Part shown: piece by piece, positions 1 to 6,056 of the stretch
How the letters are laid out: every line of letters begins with the position of its first letter
Position numbering within the stretch: position 1 is the first letter of the stretch
Assembly: GCA_946478675.1 (NCBI GenBank)
Contig: CAMLEF010000062.1
Location: 1 to 16,854, forward strand
Length of the DNA stretch: 16,854 nucleotides
Reading direction: 5' to 3'
Origin: an uncultured Flavobacteriales bacterium
GTDB lineage: Bacteria; Bacteroidota; Bacteroidia; Palsa-965
Position numbers and translations under genes: made by a program
The notes under the pieces: model-generated
The model's input: the letters and a program-made list of their open reading frames with translations, nothing else
What the model was told of the DNA's origin: nothing
The model's database searches: none

Positions 1-842
1 TCGAGCGCACGCAGCCGCCCGATCCCGCGGAACTCGTTCCAGGCGACCGCGCACAGCGCGAGCCCGACCACGAGGCCCTTTCCGCCGCTCACCAGGCTCA
101 GCAGCACGCTGAGCCCGCCAAAGACGCCGACCGTCCAGCCGTTGAAGCGCGTAGGGGCGCCTTTCATCCACGGGTTGCAGGCTTTGACGAGCTGTTTCAC
201 TTCCCGGGCGGTCATGGTTTCCCAATGGATGAACAGGTCATTCGGTTTCGGGCGGCCGTACCAACGCGTCGCTTCGGCGGTTTGTGGTACGGCTTTCAGC
301 TGGCCGCTCTGCAAGCCCTGGAGAAGCTGCAGCGTAAGGTTGACGCCGGCGTACGCCAGTTGCGTCGAGCACATGCCGAAGGTTGCATCGGGCGGAAAAG
401 GTACGGCTTGCTGCAGGAGGATCGGGCCGCTGTCGAAGCCCTCGTCCATGCGATGCACCGCGATTCCGCCGCTGGTTTTTCCTTCGCGGATCATCCAGAA
501 CAACGGATTGGAGCCGCGGTATTCCGGCAATGGCGCATAATGAAAATTGATAAAGCCGTGTTTCGGAATCTGCAACGCGGCAGCAGGAATGCGGAAAGGA
601 AATGTCTTCACCAGCACGACGTCGGGGCGATGCAGTTCCAGCCATGCCAGGAGGTCCGCTTCGAAATTCTTTTTCGTGAAGACCTGCGTGGGAATCCCGC
701 CCTGCGTCGCTACCTGCTGCATGATCGCTACCATCTCCGGCGAACGATCGGAGGTGGCCGCGGCAAGGACAAGCCTGTTCTGCGCCAGCTGCTGCAGCGC
801 GGGCAAGCCGAGACGGTCGTTACAGATGACGGCGATGCGCAT
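1..842 (-). CDS. Formyltransferase-family protein, partial, with atypical C-terminus
   Basis: An open frame runs without a stop from the ATG at 842-840 to the window edge (280 codons). Residues 1-210 form a formyltransferase Rossmann domain of the methionyl-tRNA/GART type. The catalytic triad is visible: N99 and H101, followed by APLPEYRG (103-110), and D137 inside DEGFDSGPIL. The His-to-Asp spacing of 36 matches the family. These enzymes transfer a formyl group from 10-formyl-tetrahydrofolate to an amine. The acceptor is unknown, and sugar-amine or amino-acid N-formylation is possible. It is probably not the housekeeping Fmt, given its neighbours. Its start overlaps the stop of the upstream substrate-binding protein gene (TGATG), which implies translational coupling. 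After NGW (234-236) the expected beta-barrel C-domain is replaced by two hydrophobic stretches (about 238-252 and 257-269) encoded in DNA of 72-75% GC. This may be a fusion or an assembly junction. Confidence 0.8.
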   Translation of the reverse strand, partial: MRIAVICNDRLGLPALQQLAQNRLVLAAATSDRSPEMVAIMQQVATQGGIPTQVFTKKNFEADLLAWLELHRPDVVLVKTFPFRIPAAALQIPKHGFINFHYAPLPEYRGSNPLFWMIREGKTSGGIAVHRMDEGFDSGPILLQQAVPFPPDATFGMCSTQLAYAGVNLTLQLLQGLQSGQLKAVPQTAEATRWYGRPKPNDLFIHWETMTAREVKQLVKACNPWMKGAPTRFNGWTVGVFGGLSVLLSLVSGGKGLVVGLALCAVAWNEFRGIGRLRAL

Positions 843-1966
843 CAGATGCAGAAGAAATTATTTTTCCAGCGGGAGAACGCGCCGTCGAGCCTGGAGAAAT
901 GAAGCGCACGATGTTCTTCAACCGGAACTTCAAAAACGCTTTCCACGGCGAAACGGCATTTTCCGTTTTCACCGGCTACGATTTTTCCTTCGTAAAGGGG
1001 CGCGTAGGCGTTATGCGTTTCTTTGTCGAACGTAACTGTGCCGCGCGGACTTTCAATCGACCAGCCATCGAGGGCAGCGATGTCGTTTGCTTCGAGCATT
1101 TTCGCAGCAGCGGCAGCCGCTTCCCAGCCGAGCAGGTGAAAAATATTCGCGCTTTTGTTTTTTTCTTTCTGTATTGTAGCGACGAAATTTTTATTCACGG
1201 GAAGTTCCAGGTTGACGGACCAGGGAGCAATCGCATGAAGTGTTGCGTCCGGGAAATCGATTTTCGGCAGCAGCTGCTCATCGGCCATGAACGGCGAGCA
1301 ATACACGGGAAGACGTCGTACGTCCGCTTCTGTTTTTGCGAGATGCGTGAAGAACAGCTCGACGAAATAGCTGGAGAAAGCGGCGGTTACAGCCTGCGGT
1401 GCCTGCTCCTGCACGATCTGCACGTATTGCGCGAGGCTGAATTCCGCCGGCAGGTAATGACTGACGTAATGCCCGACAATACTGCCGCCGTTTTTCATGA
1501 TCGTATCATGAAACGCCCAGGTGCCGCGGTAGCCGCCGTCGAAGAACGAGGTCGCCGTCAGGATCTTTTCCTGGTTGCGGCTGGCGCGATCGCCAAGCAT
1601 GCGGCAGGCCTGCAATCCCTGCAGCGTGAGGTGGCGGCAGAGCGGGTGCGGCGGCGCTTCAAACACTTCCATTCCCGCATCGAGGAAAAGAAACGGTTTG
1701 TTGAACGCCTGTGCCTGCGAATAAAGCGCTTCCGCATTGATCGAAGTGGAATAGGCGATCAACAGCTTCGGGTCGTGCTCCATGATCAGCTTTTCGGCAG
1801 CGGCCTGCGTGTTTTCAATGACCTCGCCGAAACCGATGTTTTCAGTAACGAGCCGCACATCGGTATTCAGCTGTTTCAGGTGAAGGCGAAGACCGTCGAG
1901 CAGGTCGAGCGCCATAGTAGGGTACTCGCCGGAGCGCGGCAGGAGAACGCCAATTGTTTCGGGCAT
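842..1966 (-). CDS. Orphan type 1 (LivJ-like) substrate-binding protein
   Basis: 374 residues. The sequence matches the Peripla_BP_6 / amino-acid ABC-transporter receptor fold. It opens with a beta-strand leading into IGVLLPRSGEYP, continues with a DGL helix, and has a second lobe around TATSFFDGGYRG and GHYVSHYLPAEFSLAQY. I start it at the ATG at 1966. An ATG at 2026 would add 20 residues, but those are encoded by the terminator hairpin and adjoining T-rich DNA. From 1966 there is no signal peptide, so the protein would be cytoplasmic, which is odd for a transport receptor. No permease or ATPase gene lies nearby. It is the first gene of a coupled pair with the formyltransferase (TGATG overlap at 840-844) and lies downstream of three tail-collar genes. 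It may bind a small ligand for the cluster's modification chemistry. The family call is firm and the role is inference. Confidence 0.8.
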   Translation of the reverse strand: MPETIGVLLPRSGEYPTMALDLLDGLRLHLKQLNTDVRLVTENIGFGEVIENTQAAAEKLIMEHDPKLLIAYSTSINAEALYSQAQAFNKPFLFLDAGMEVFEAPPHPLCRHLTLQGLQACRMLGDRASRNQEKILTATSFFDGGYRGTWAFHDTIMKNGGSIVGHYVSHYLPAEFSLAQYVQIVQEQAPQAVTAAFSSYFVELFFTHLAKTEADVRRLPVYCSPFMADEQLLPKIDFPDATLHAIAPWSVNLELPVNKNFVATIQKEKNKSANIFHLLGWEAAAAAAKMLEANDIAALDGWSIESPRGTVTFDKETHNAYAPLYEGKIVAGENGKCRFAVESVFEVPVEEHRALHFSRLDGAFSRWKNNFFCI

Positions 1967-2001
1967 GCGGAAAAAATAAAATGAGGGTGTAAAAATGAAA
2001 A

Positions 2002-2036
2002 GAAAATGGGAACGTACTGCTCCCATTTTCTTTTTG
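2002..2036. terminator. Bidirectional intrinsic terminator
   Basis: A perfect 10-bp inverted repeat, GAAAATGGGA (2002-2011) and TCCCATTTTC (2021-2030), encloses a 9-nt loop. T-rich sequence follows on both strands: TTTTT at 2031-2035 on plus, and a TTTTC/ATTTTT-rich run below 2002 on minus. It lies 24 bp past the stop of the third tail-collar gene and 36 bp before the start of the substrate-binding gene. It therefore probably terminates or attenuates the collar transcript and separates the two gene groups. Confidence 0.75.
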
Positions 2037-2053
2037 CGGAAAAACCGAACGAA

Positions 2054-2599
2054 TTAATTGCGTGCCGGGTAAACACCGTACATGCAGATGATCTGGTTCA
2101 TGCCGATCACCGGGCGCAGGTTGCTGTACGGCGTGTTGCTGCCCGTCGACGTCATGGTCAGGTTGCCCTGGAGCGGCGCCATGTTGACCGAAGGTGAGCT
2201 CACGTACGGGCTGATGCCGTTGCTGTCACGTGCGTACACGGCCGTGGTTGCAGTAGCCGTGCTCGAGTCGCTATCGGTAGCCGGGTTTGCGGCAGTGACT
2301 GCCACCGGGTGAACGTGCGCCGGCATTTGAGTGACGTTGAGCGTAGTGGTTTCTACACCGCCGACCTGTCCGAGCGAATATTGGGAAAGGCCCGGTCCTT
2401 GTCCAACGCCGACGATCACGCGGCCGGCGAGATTAGGAAGACCGAAAGTGGTGGTGCCGTTGCCGCCGTAAACCGTTCCGAGGATCGAGAACAGCGCGGT
2501 GTTGCTGGCGATATTGATGATCTGCCCCTGGCAGAATGCCCAGTTCTTCGGTGCAAAGTTGCCGGCGAACATGGTAACGTATCCGATTACTCCTTCCAT
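2054..2599 (-). CDS. Phage tail collar / microcystin-dependent-type protein (third of three)
   Basis: 181 residues with a phage Tail_Collar domain (PF07484 type). Family landmarks are FAPKNWAFCQGQ (15-26), ALFSILGTVYGGNG (35-48), the strand TFGLPNLAGR (51-60), VGVGQGPG, and PAHVH (93-97), which contains an HxH pair (H95, H97). The C-terminus ends in MNQIICMYGVYPARN, matching the other two copies. The stretch between about 100 and 155 is low-complexity (Ser, Thr, Ala) and differs between paralogues, as in fibre-tip domains with a variable insert. No signal peptide is visible. It lies 33 bp downstream of copy 2 in a three-gene operon that a hairpin terminates. In phages this domain sits at the tip of short tail fibres. 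The role of the bacterial chromosomal versions is not established. Confidence 0.85.
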   Translation of the reverse strand: MEGVIGYVTMFAGNFAPKNWAFCQGQIINIASNTALFSILGTVYGGNGTTTFGLPNLAGRVIVGVGQGPGLSQYSLGQVGGVETTTLNVTQMPAHVHPVAVTAANPATDSDSSTATATTAVYARDSNGISPYVSSPSVNMAPLQGNLTMTSTGSNTPYSNLRPVIGMNQIICMYGVYPARN

Positions 2600-2632
2600 T
2601 TTATGAAGAGTGTTTTGAAGGTTAGAATTAGG

Positions 2633-3184
2633 TTAGTTGCGGCTCGGGAAAATTCCTTCTACGGCAATGACGTAATTCATCGCCAGGTAAGGTTGGATAA
2701 TCGAAACCGGTTGGTTGCCACCTGCGATCGGCGTAGAGCTGATGCTGGAGTAAGGGCCCATTTGCTGGCCGTCGCTGGCGTTGGTATAGACGGTAGATCC
2801 CGAAGCCGGGAACGCATTCTGCGGATTGCTAACGCCCGAGGTAGTAGCGGTCGAAGCGGCCTGTGCTACCGAGAACGAAATCTTCGAGTGGTTGTGCGTC
2901 GGAAGGTTGATGGAGAGCAGCGTCACACTTTCCGTTCCGGCCATTTCGCCGAGTGTGTAATAGCTCAGGCCCGGGCCCTGTCCGGCATGAACGGCTGTGC
3001 GGCTGCGAAGGTCCGGCAGAGCGAACGTGTTTTGACCGTCGCCGCCGTATGTGGTGCCGATCAGCGCATATAAAGCGTCGTACTGGGCAATAGCAAGAAG
3101 CTGGCCCTGGCAGAACATCCAGGAGCGTGGGGCAAAGTTGCCGGCAAACACCGCAACGTTACCGAGATAAGGTTCAATAAACAT
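2633..3184 (-). CDS. Phage tail collar / microcystin-dependent-type protein (second of three)
   Basis: 183 residues with the same Tail_Collar architecture as its neighbours. It has FAPRSWMFCQGQ, ALYALIGTTYGGDG, TFALPDLRSR, HAGQGPG and YTLGE, then PTHNH (95-99), which replaces the PAHVH of the other copies but keeps the HxH pair (H97, H99). It ends in MNYVIAVEGIFPSRN. The N-terminus (MFIEPYLGNV) differs from the MEGV start shared by copies 1 and 3. The insert at about 102-160 is also distinct, rich in Ser, Ala and Thr. The three copies therefore look like diverged, non-redundant subunits and not recent duplicates. Spacers of 31 and 33 bp on either side suggest one transcript. There is no signal peptide. 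Confidence 0.85.
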   Translation of the reverse strand: MFIEPYLGNVAVFAGNFAPRSWMFCQGQLLAIAQYDALYALIGTTYGGDGQNTFALPDLRSRTAVHAGQGPGLSYYTLGEMAGTESVTLLSINLPTHNHSKISFSVAQAASTATTSGVSNPQNAFPASGSTVYTNASDGQQMGPYSSISSTPIAGGNQPVSIIQPYLAMNYVIAVEGIFPSRN

Positions 3185-3215
3185 GGGAATATCTTTTTGG
3201 AGTTTGGCGAATGAG

Positions 3216-3752
3216 TTAGTTACGTGACGGGAAGATGCCGTACATGCAGATGACGTAGTTCAGCACGGTATACGGCGTGAGAATCTCGAAAGGCTGATTC
3301 CCGCCGGCAGTACCGATCGTGGTGGAAATGATCGTCGGGCCCTGCATCGTGATGCCGGAAGTTGCTGTTGCCGAATAACCATTGGCAATCTGGCCGGGGT
3401 AATTGCCTACGGAAGCGAGCTCATCCGCACTGTTGCCCCCGCGCGGCGTAACGTTGATGTTGCCGTTGTGCACGTGAGCAGGAATATTCGGGATGGTGAG
3501 CGTGACGCTTTCCGTACCCGTCACTTCGCCGAGCGTGTAATTTGAAAGACCCTGGCCGGTGCCTACCGGAACGCGGCTTTGCATATTCGGGAGTGCAAAG
3601 GTGTTGATGCCGTTGCCGCCGTATGTAGTGCCGAGCAGCGAAAAAAGCGCCTGGTTCTGTGCAATCGGCAGCAGCTGCCCGTTGCAGTAGGCCCAGTTCT
3701 TGGGTGCGAAGTCGTATGCCACCATGGTTACGACCGCCATTACTCCTTCCAT
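3216..3752 (-). CDS. Phage tail collar / microcystin-dependent-type protein (first of three)
   Basis: 178 residues. This is the promoter-proximal copy of the triplet. It starts MEGVMAVVTM and carries FAPKNWAYCNGQ, ALFSLLGTTYGGNG, TFALPNMQSR, VGTGQG and YTLGE, then PAHVH (91-95). It ends in LNYVICMYGIFPSRN. The central variable insert (about 98-150) is Gly/Asn/Thr-rich. A candidate Bacteroidota promoter lies about 70 bp upstream (3825-3855). The sulfotransferase gene diverges from the same intergenic region. The family is clear. Assignment to a phage is unlikely, since no capsid, tube, sheath, baseplate or lysis gene is adjacent. A secreted or surface fibre, or an enzyme-associated trimer, remains possible. 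Confidence 0.85.
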   Translation of the reverse strand: MEGVMAVVTMVAYDFAPKNWAYCNGQLLPIAQNQALFSLLGTTYGGNGINTFALPNMQSRVPVGTGQGLSNYTLGEVTGTESVTLTIPNIPAHVHNGNINVTPRGGNSADELASVGNYPGQIANGYSATATSGITMQGPTIISTTIGTAGGNQPFEILTPYTVLNYVICMYGIFPSRN

Positions 3753-3824
3753 AGAGAAAAGTTTAAAGGTGAATTGATTGGGTTATAGAGGTTAGATGAA
3801 TGATGCTAATGTAGAAAAGGAAAT

Positions 3825-3855
3825 CAAATAAAAAATTTTTGTGCAGTAAAATCAA
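3825..3855 (-). promoter_or_regulatory. Candidate promoter of the tail-collar operon
   Basis: On the minus strand a TTG (3855-3853) is followed after 20 bp by TTTATTTG (3832-3825). This is one mismatch from the Bacteroidota -7 consensus TAnnTTTG, and the spacing is ideal. The surrounding DNA is AT-rich and the start codon of the first collar gene lies about 70 bp downstream. The match is not perfect, so this remains a candidate. Confidence 0.4.
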
Positions 3856-3951
3856 GAAATTATTTATTCCGGTAACGATTGATTTACGCGGAATAAAATC
3901 GATTTCCGTATCGTATGAGTAATGAATTGCTGTTTCTTTGATGCGCACGCC

Positions 3952-4893
3952 ATGAACGTCCGAATTCCTTTTCGCCTGCAACCCGATACGAAAGGACAAC
4001 CGCAATTCCAATGGTTGAATTCCGGCGCAACATTCTTTACCGATCCTTTTTTCGAAGAAACAATCACGCGGCTTTACGGTCTTCCGGAAAACGTGCGACC
4101 GTACCCGGTCACGAACGTGGCGGAATTGCTGGCTGCAGGAAAAGCCGTTGATGCAGTTTTACCAACTGCTTTCATCTTTCACATCTCACGCTGCGGTTCT
4201 ACTCTGCTCTCGCAATTGCTGTCGCTCGACGAACGCTGCATCGTGCTTTCCGAAGTTCCGCTGCTCGATGCGATCCTGCGTTTTTCTTTTTCATCGCAGC
4301 AATCCTTTCCCGAGAAAGAGATCTTCGATGCGGCGCTGCGGCTGCTCGGGCAAAAGCGAACGGGCAAAGAGCAATTTCTCTTTATCAAGGCCGACAGCTG
4401 GCACACGATGTTCTACGGGCGTTTGCGTGAATGGTACCCGCACGTTCCGTTCTTCCTGTTGCACCGTTCCCCACGGGAAGTGATGCGCTCGCATCTGAAA
4501 CAAAAAGGAATGCACGCGGTGCCCGGCGTCATCGAGCCGCAGGTGTTCGGCTTCGGTGCGGAAGCGTTGCTGGAAACCGATCTTGATCGTTATCTCGCGA
4601 ACGTGCTGCATGCGTATTTCGAAAAATACAACACGATCCTTGCGCAGGATAAAAATGCGTTTCCGCTCAGTTATCACGACGGCGCCGCGAAAATGGTGGA
4701 AGATGTTGCAACGCGCTGCGGGATCGTTTTCTGTGAATCCGTGCTTTCCGCCATGCAACAGCGCGGGCAGCAGCATTCGAAGGATCCGCAAAAGGTGTTC
4801 TCAGAAGAAAAAACAAACGCCGGAGATGCGTTTGCATTCCCGGCGCTGGAAGAATTATTTCAGCAGCTGCAGCGCAGCCGTGTGATCGGTTAA
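3952..4893 (+). CDS. Sulfotransferase-family protein
   Basis: 313 residues from the ATG at 3952. An in-frame ATG at 3922 would add ten atypical residues, and IPFRL near the start is a usual opening in related proteins. The PAPS 5'-phosphosulfate loop is FIFHISRCGSTLLSQLL (about 74-90). The 3'-phosphate motif is FLLHRSPREVMRSH (about 168-181), with its conserved Arg and Ser. Such enzymes move sulfate from PAPS to hydroxyl or amine groups, but the acceptor is not predictable here. There is no membrane segment or signal peptide, so it is probably cytosolic. It is transcribed away from the tail-collar operon across a 199-bp region and may act with that cluster. Its stop codon TAA (4891-4893) overlaps the stop of the convergent pdhB gene within TTAA. 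Confidence 0.85.
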   Translation: MNVRIPFRLQPDTKGQPQFQWLNSGATFFTDPFFEETITRLYGLPENVRPYPVTNVAELLAAGKAVDAVLPTAFIFHISRCGSTLLSQLLSLDERCIVLSEVPLLDAILRFSFSSQQSFPEKEIFDAALRLLGQKRTGKEQFLFIKADSWHTMFYGRLREWYPHVPFFLLHRSPREVMRSHLKQKGMHAVPGVIEPQVFGFGAEALLETDLDRYLANVLHAYFEKYNTILAQDKNAFPLSYHDGAAKMVEDVATRCGIVFCESVLSAMQQRGQQHSKDPQKVFSEEKTNAGDAFAFPALEELFQQLQRSRVIG

Positions 4894-5870
4894 GCGACGT
4901 ACATCACTTCTTTCACCGCCTTCACCGTTTTCGCTACGTTCGGCAGCGCCACTTCGATGAGCGTGGGCGCGTACGGTAGCGGAACGTCGGCGGAAACTAC
5001 GCGGCGCACAGGAGCGTCGAGGTAATCGAACGCATTTTTCTGCACGTGGAAAGCGATGTCGGTGGAGATGCTGGCGAGCGGCCACGCTTCTTCGACGATC
5101 ACGAGGCGGTTCGTTTTCTTGACGGAACGAACGACGGCTGCGTAATCGATCGGGCGAACGGAACGCAGGTCGATGACTTCGGCGGAGATGCCTTCTTTCT
5201 CGAGCTCTTCCGCCGCTTTCAATGCCACTTTCAGGATCTTGCCGAAAGAAACGATGGTAACGTCCGTGCCTTCACGCTTGATATCCGCCACGCCGATCGG
5301 CAGGAGGTATTCGCTTTCGGGCACTTCGCCTTTATCGCCGTACATGAGCTCCGACTCCATGAAAATCACCGGGTCGTTGTCGCGGATGGCGGTTTTCAGA
5401 AGTCCTTTCGCATCGTACGGGTTGGCTGGCACCACGACTTTCAGGCCGGGGCAGTTGGCGTACCAGCTTTCAAACGCCTGCGAGTGCTGCGCGGCGAGCT
5501 GCCCGGCGTTACCGGTCGGTCCGCGGAAAACCATCGGGATGTTGAATTGTCCGCCCGACATTTCCAGCATTTTCGCTGCGGAGTTGATGACCTGGTCGAT
5601 GGCGACGAGGGAGAAGTTGAAGGTCATGAATTCCACCACCGGGCGCAGTCCGTTCATTGCGGCGCCGACAGCGATGCCGGCAAAACCGAGCTCGGCGATC
5701 GGCGTATCGATCACGCGTTTCGGTCCGAATTCGGCGAGCATGCCCTGGCTGACTTTGTAAGCGCCATTGTATTCGGCGACTTCTTCGCCCATGAGGAAAA
5801 TCTTTTCATCACGGCGCATTTCTTCTGAAAGGGCCTCGCGCAGAGCTTCACGGAAAGCAATCGTTCTCAT
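4890..5870 (-). CDS. pdhB: Pyruvate dehydrogenase E1 component, beta subunit
   Basis: 326 residues, the usual length. The ATG at 5870 gives the standard start MRTIAFREAL. Upstream in-frame sequence is repeat-rich intergenic DNA. Family motifs include MGEEVAEYNGAYKVSQGM, RVIDTPIAELGFAGIAVGAA (thiamine-diphosphate-activating Glu region), FMTFNFSLVAIDQVINSAAK, GPTGNAGQLAAQHSQ with its conserved His, and VVVPANPYDAKGLLKTAIRD. The C-terminal transketolase domain has VIDLRSVRPID and VIVEEAW. With an alpha subunit it decarboxylates pyruvate and passes the acetyl unit to the lipoyl E2. Neither the alpha subunit nor E2 is adjacent. I recall pdhB often standing apart from pdhA-pdhC in Bacteroidota. It is a housekeeping gene with no evident link to its neighbours. 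Confidence 0.95.
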   Translation of the reverse strand: MRTIAFREALREALSEEMRRDEKIFLMGEEVAEYNGAYKVSQGMLAEFGPKRVIDTPIAELGFAGIAVGAAMNGLRPVVEFMTFNFSLVAIDQVINSAAKMLEMSGGQFNIPMVFRGPTGNAGQLAAQHSQAFESWYANCPGLKVVVPANPYDAKGLLKTAIRDNDPVIFMESELMYGDKGEVPESEYLLPIGVADIKREGTDVTIVSFGKILKVALKAAEELEKEGISAEVIDLRSVRPIDYAAVVRSVKKTNRLVIVEEAWPLASISTDIAFHVQKNAFDYLDAPVRRVVSADVPLPYAPTLIEVALPNVAKTVKAVKEVMYVA

Positions 5871-5892
5871 TGATGGTGGATTGTTTGGGTAG

Positions 5893-5900
5893 CAAATGTA
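5893..5900 (-). promoter_or_regulatory. Candidate -7 element of the pdhB promoter
   Basis: The minus strand reads TACATTTG, a perfect match to the Bacteroidota -7 consensus TAnnTTTG, 22 bp upstream of the pdhB ATG. That would give a leader of roughly 15-17 nt. I see no clear TTG at the expected -33 position, so the promoter is only half supported. Confidence 0.4.
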
Positions 5901-5904
5901 AGGA

Positions 5905-6051
5905 ATGTGCCGATATGCTGATGTGCCGATTCGCGCGGGGCGGTGCGCATTGAAAATTGAAGATTGATAATTCTGCTGCGCATTCTGCAATTGGAATCAG
6001 GTTATTTTTACACGATACCCATCCGCAACACGCAACACGTACCACGCAACT
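5905..6051. repeat. Cluster of short tandem repeat arrays between pdhB and the GT61 gene
   Basis: Several unrelated short-unit arrays are packed into this intergenic stretch. At 5905-5930 an 8-bp unit is repeated (ATGTGCCG, ATATGCTG, ATGTGCCG), giving a perfect 10-bp direct repeat at 5905-5914 and 5921-5930. At 5949-5972 a 7-bp unit ATTGAAA is repeated about 3.4 times. ATTCTGC recurs at 5970-5976 and 5982-5988. At 6024-6051 a 7-bp unit CGCAACA is repeated four times with minor change. None encodes a protein. Confidence 0.7.
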
Positions 6052-6056
6052 CTCTC

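Noticed and set aside
899..1984. Long plus-strand frame opposite the substrate-binding protein
   Set aside because: It is antisense to a clear conserved protein. Its Arg-rich, low-information translation is the usual shadow in GC-rich genes. The same applies to frames at 5046-5828, 5997-6833 (minus), 10591-11475, 12982-13656 (minus) and 13179-14159.
1967..2026. A 20-residue N-terminal extension of the substrate-binding protein from an ATG at 2026, possibly a signal peptide
   Set aside because: The extension is encoded by the terminator stem and the T-rich tract below it. It has no clear signal-peptide n-region or cleavage site, and the domain begins directly after the ATG at 1966.
2054..3752. 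The tail-collar genes as a prophage or contractile injection remnant
   Set aside because: No capsid, tube, sheath, baseplate, portal, integrase or lysis gene is adjacent. The neighbours are enzymes and a binding protein, and three intact paralogues in one operon with a terminator do not look like decay.
3753..3951. A small protein gene at 3763-4011 or 3864-4067 on the minus strand
   Set aside because: Both frames cross the AT-rich divergent promoter region and the sulfotransferase start, and show no conserved motif or sensible composition.
5871..5990. A 40-residue N-terminal extension of pdhB
   Set aside because: Known E1 beta proteins start at MRTIAFREAL-like sequence. The extension covers the -7 promoter element and repeat arrays.
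6001..6056. Upstream extension of the GT61 protein into the heptamer array
   Set aside because: The extra residues are encoded by tandem repeats with no conserved character, and the ATG at 6057 gives a basic N-terminus expected for the family.
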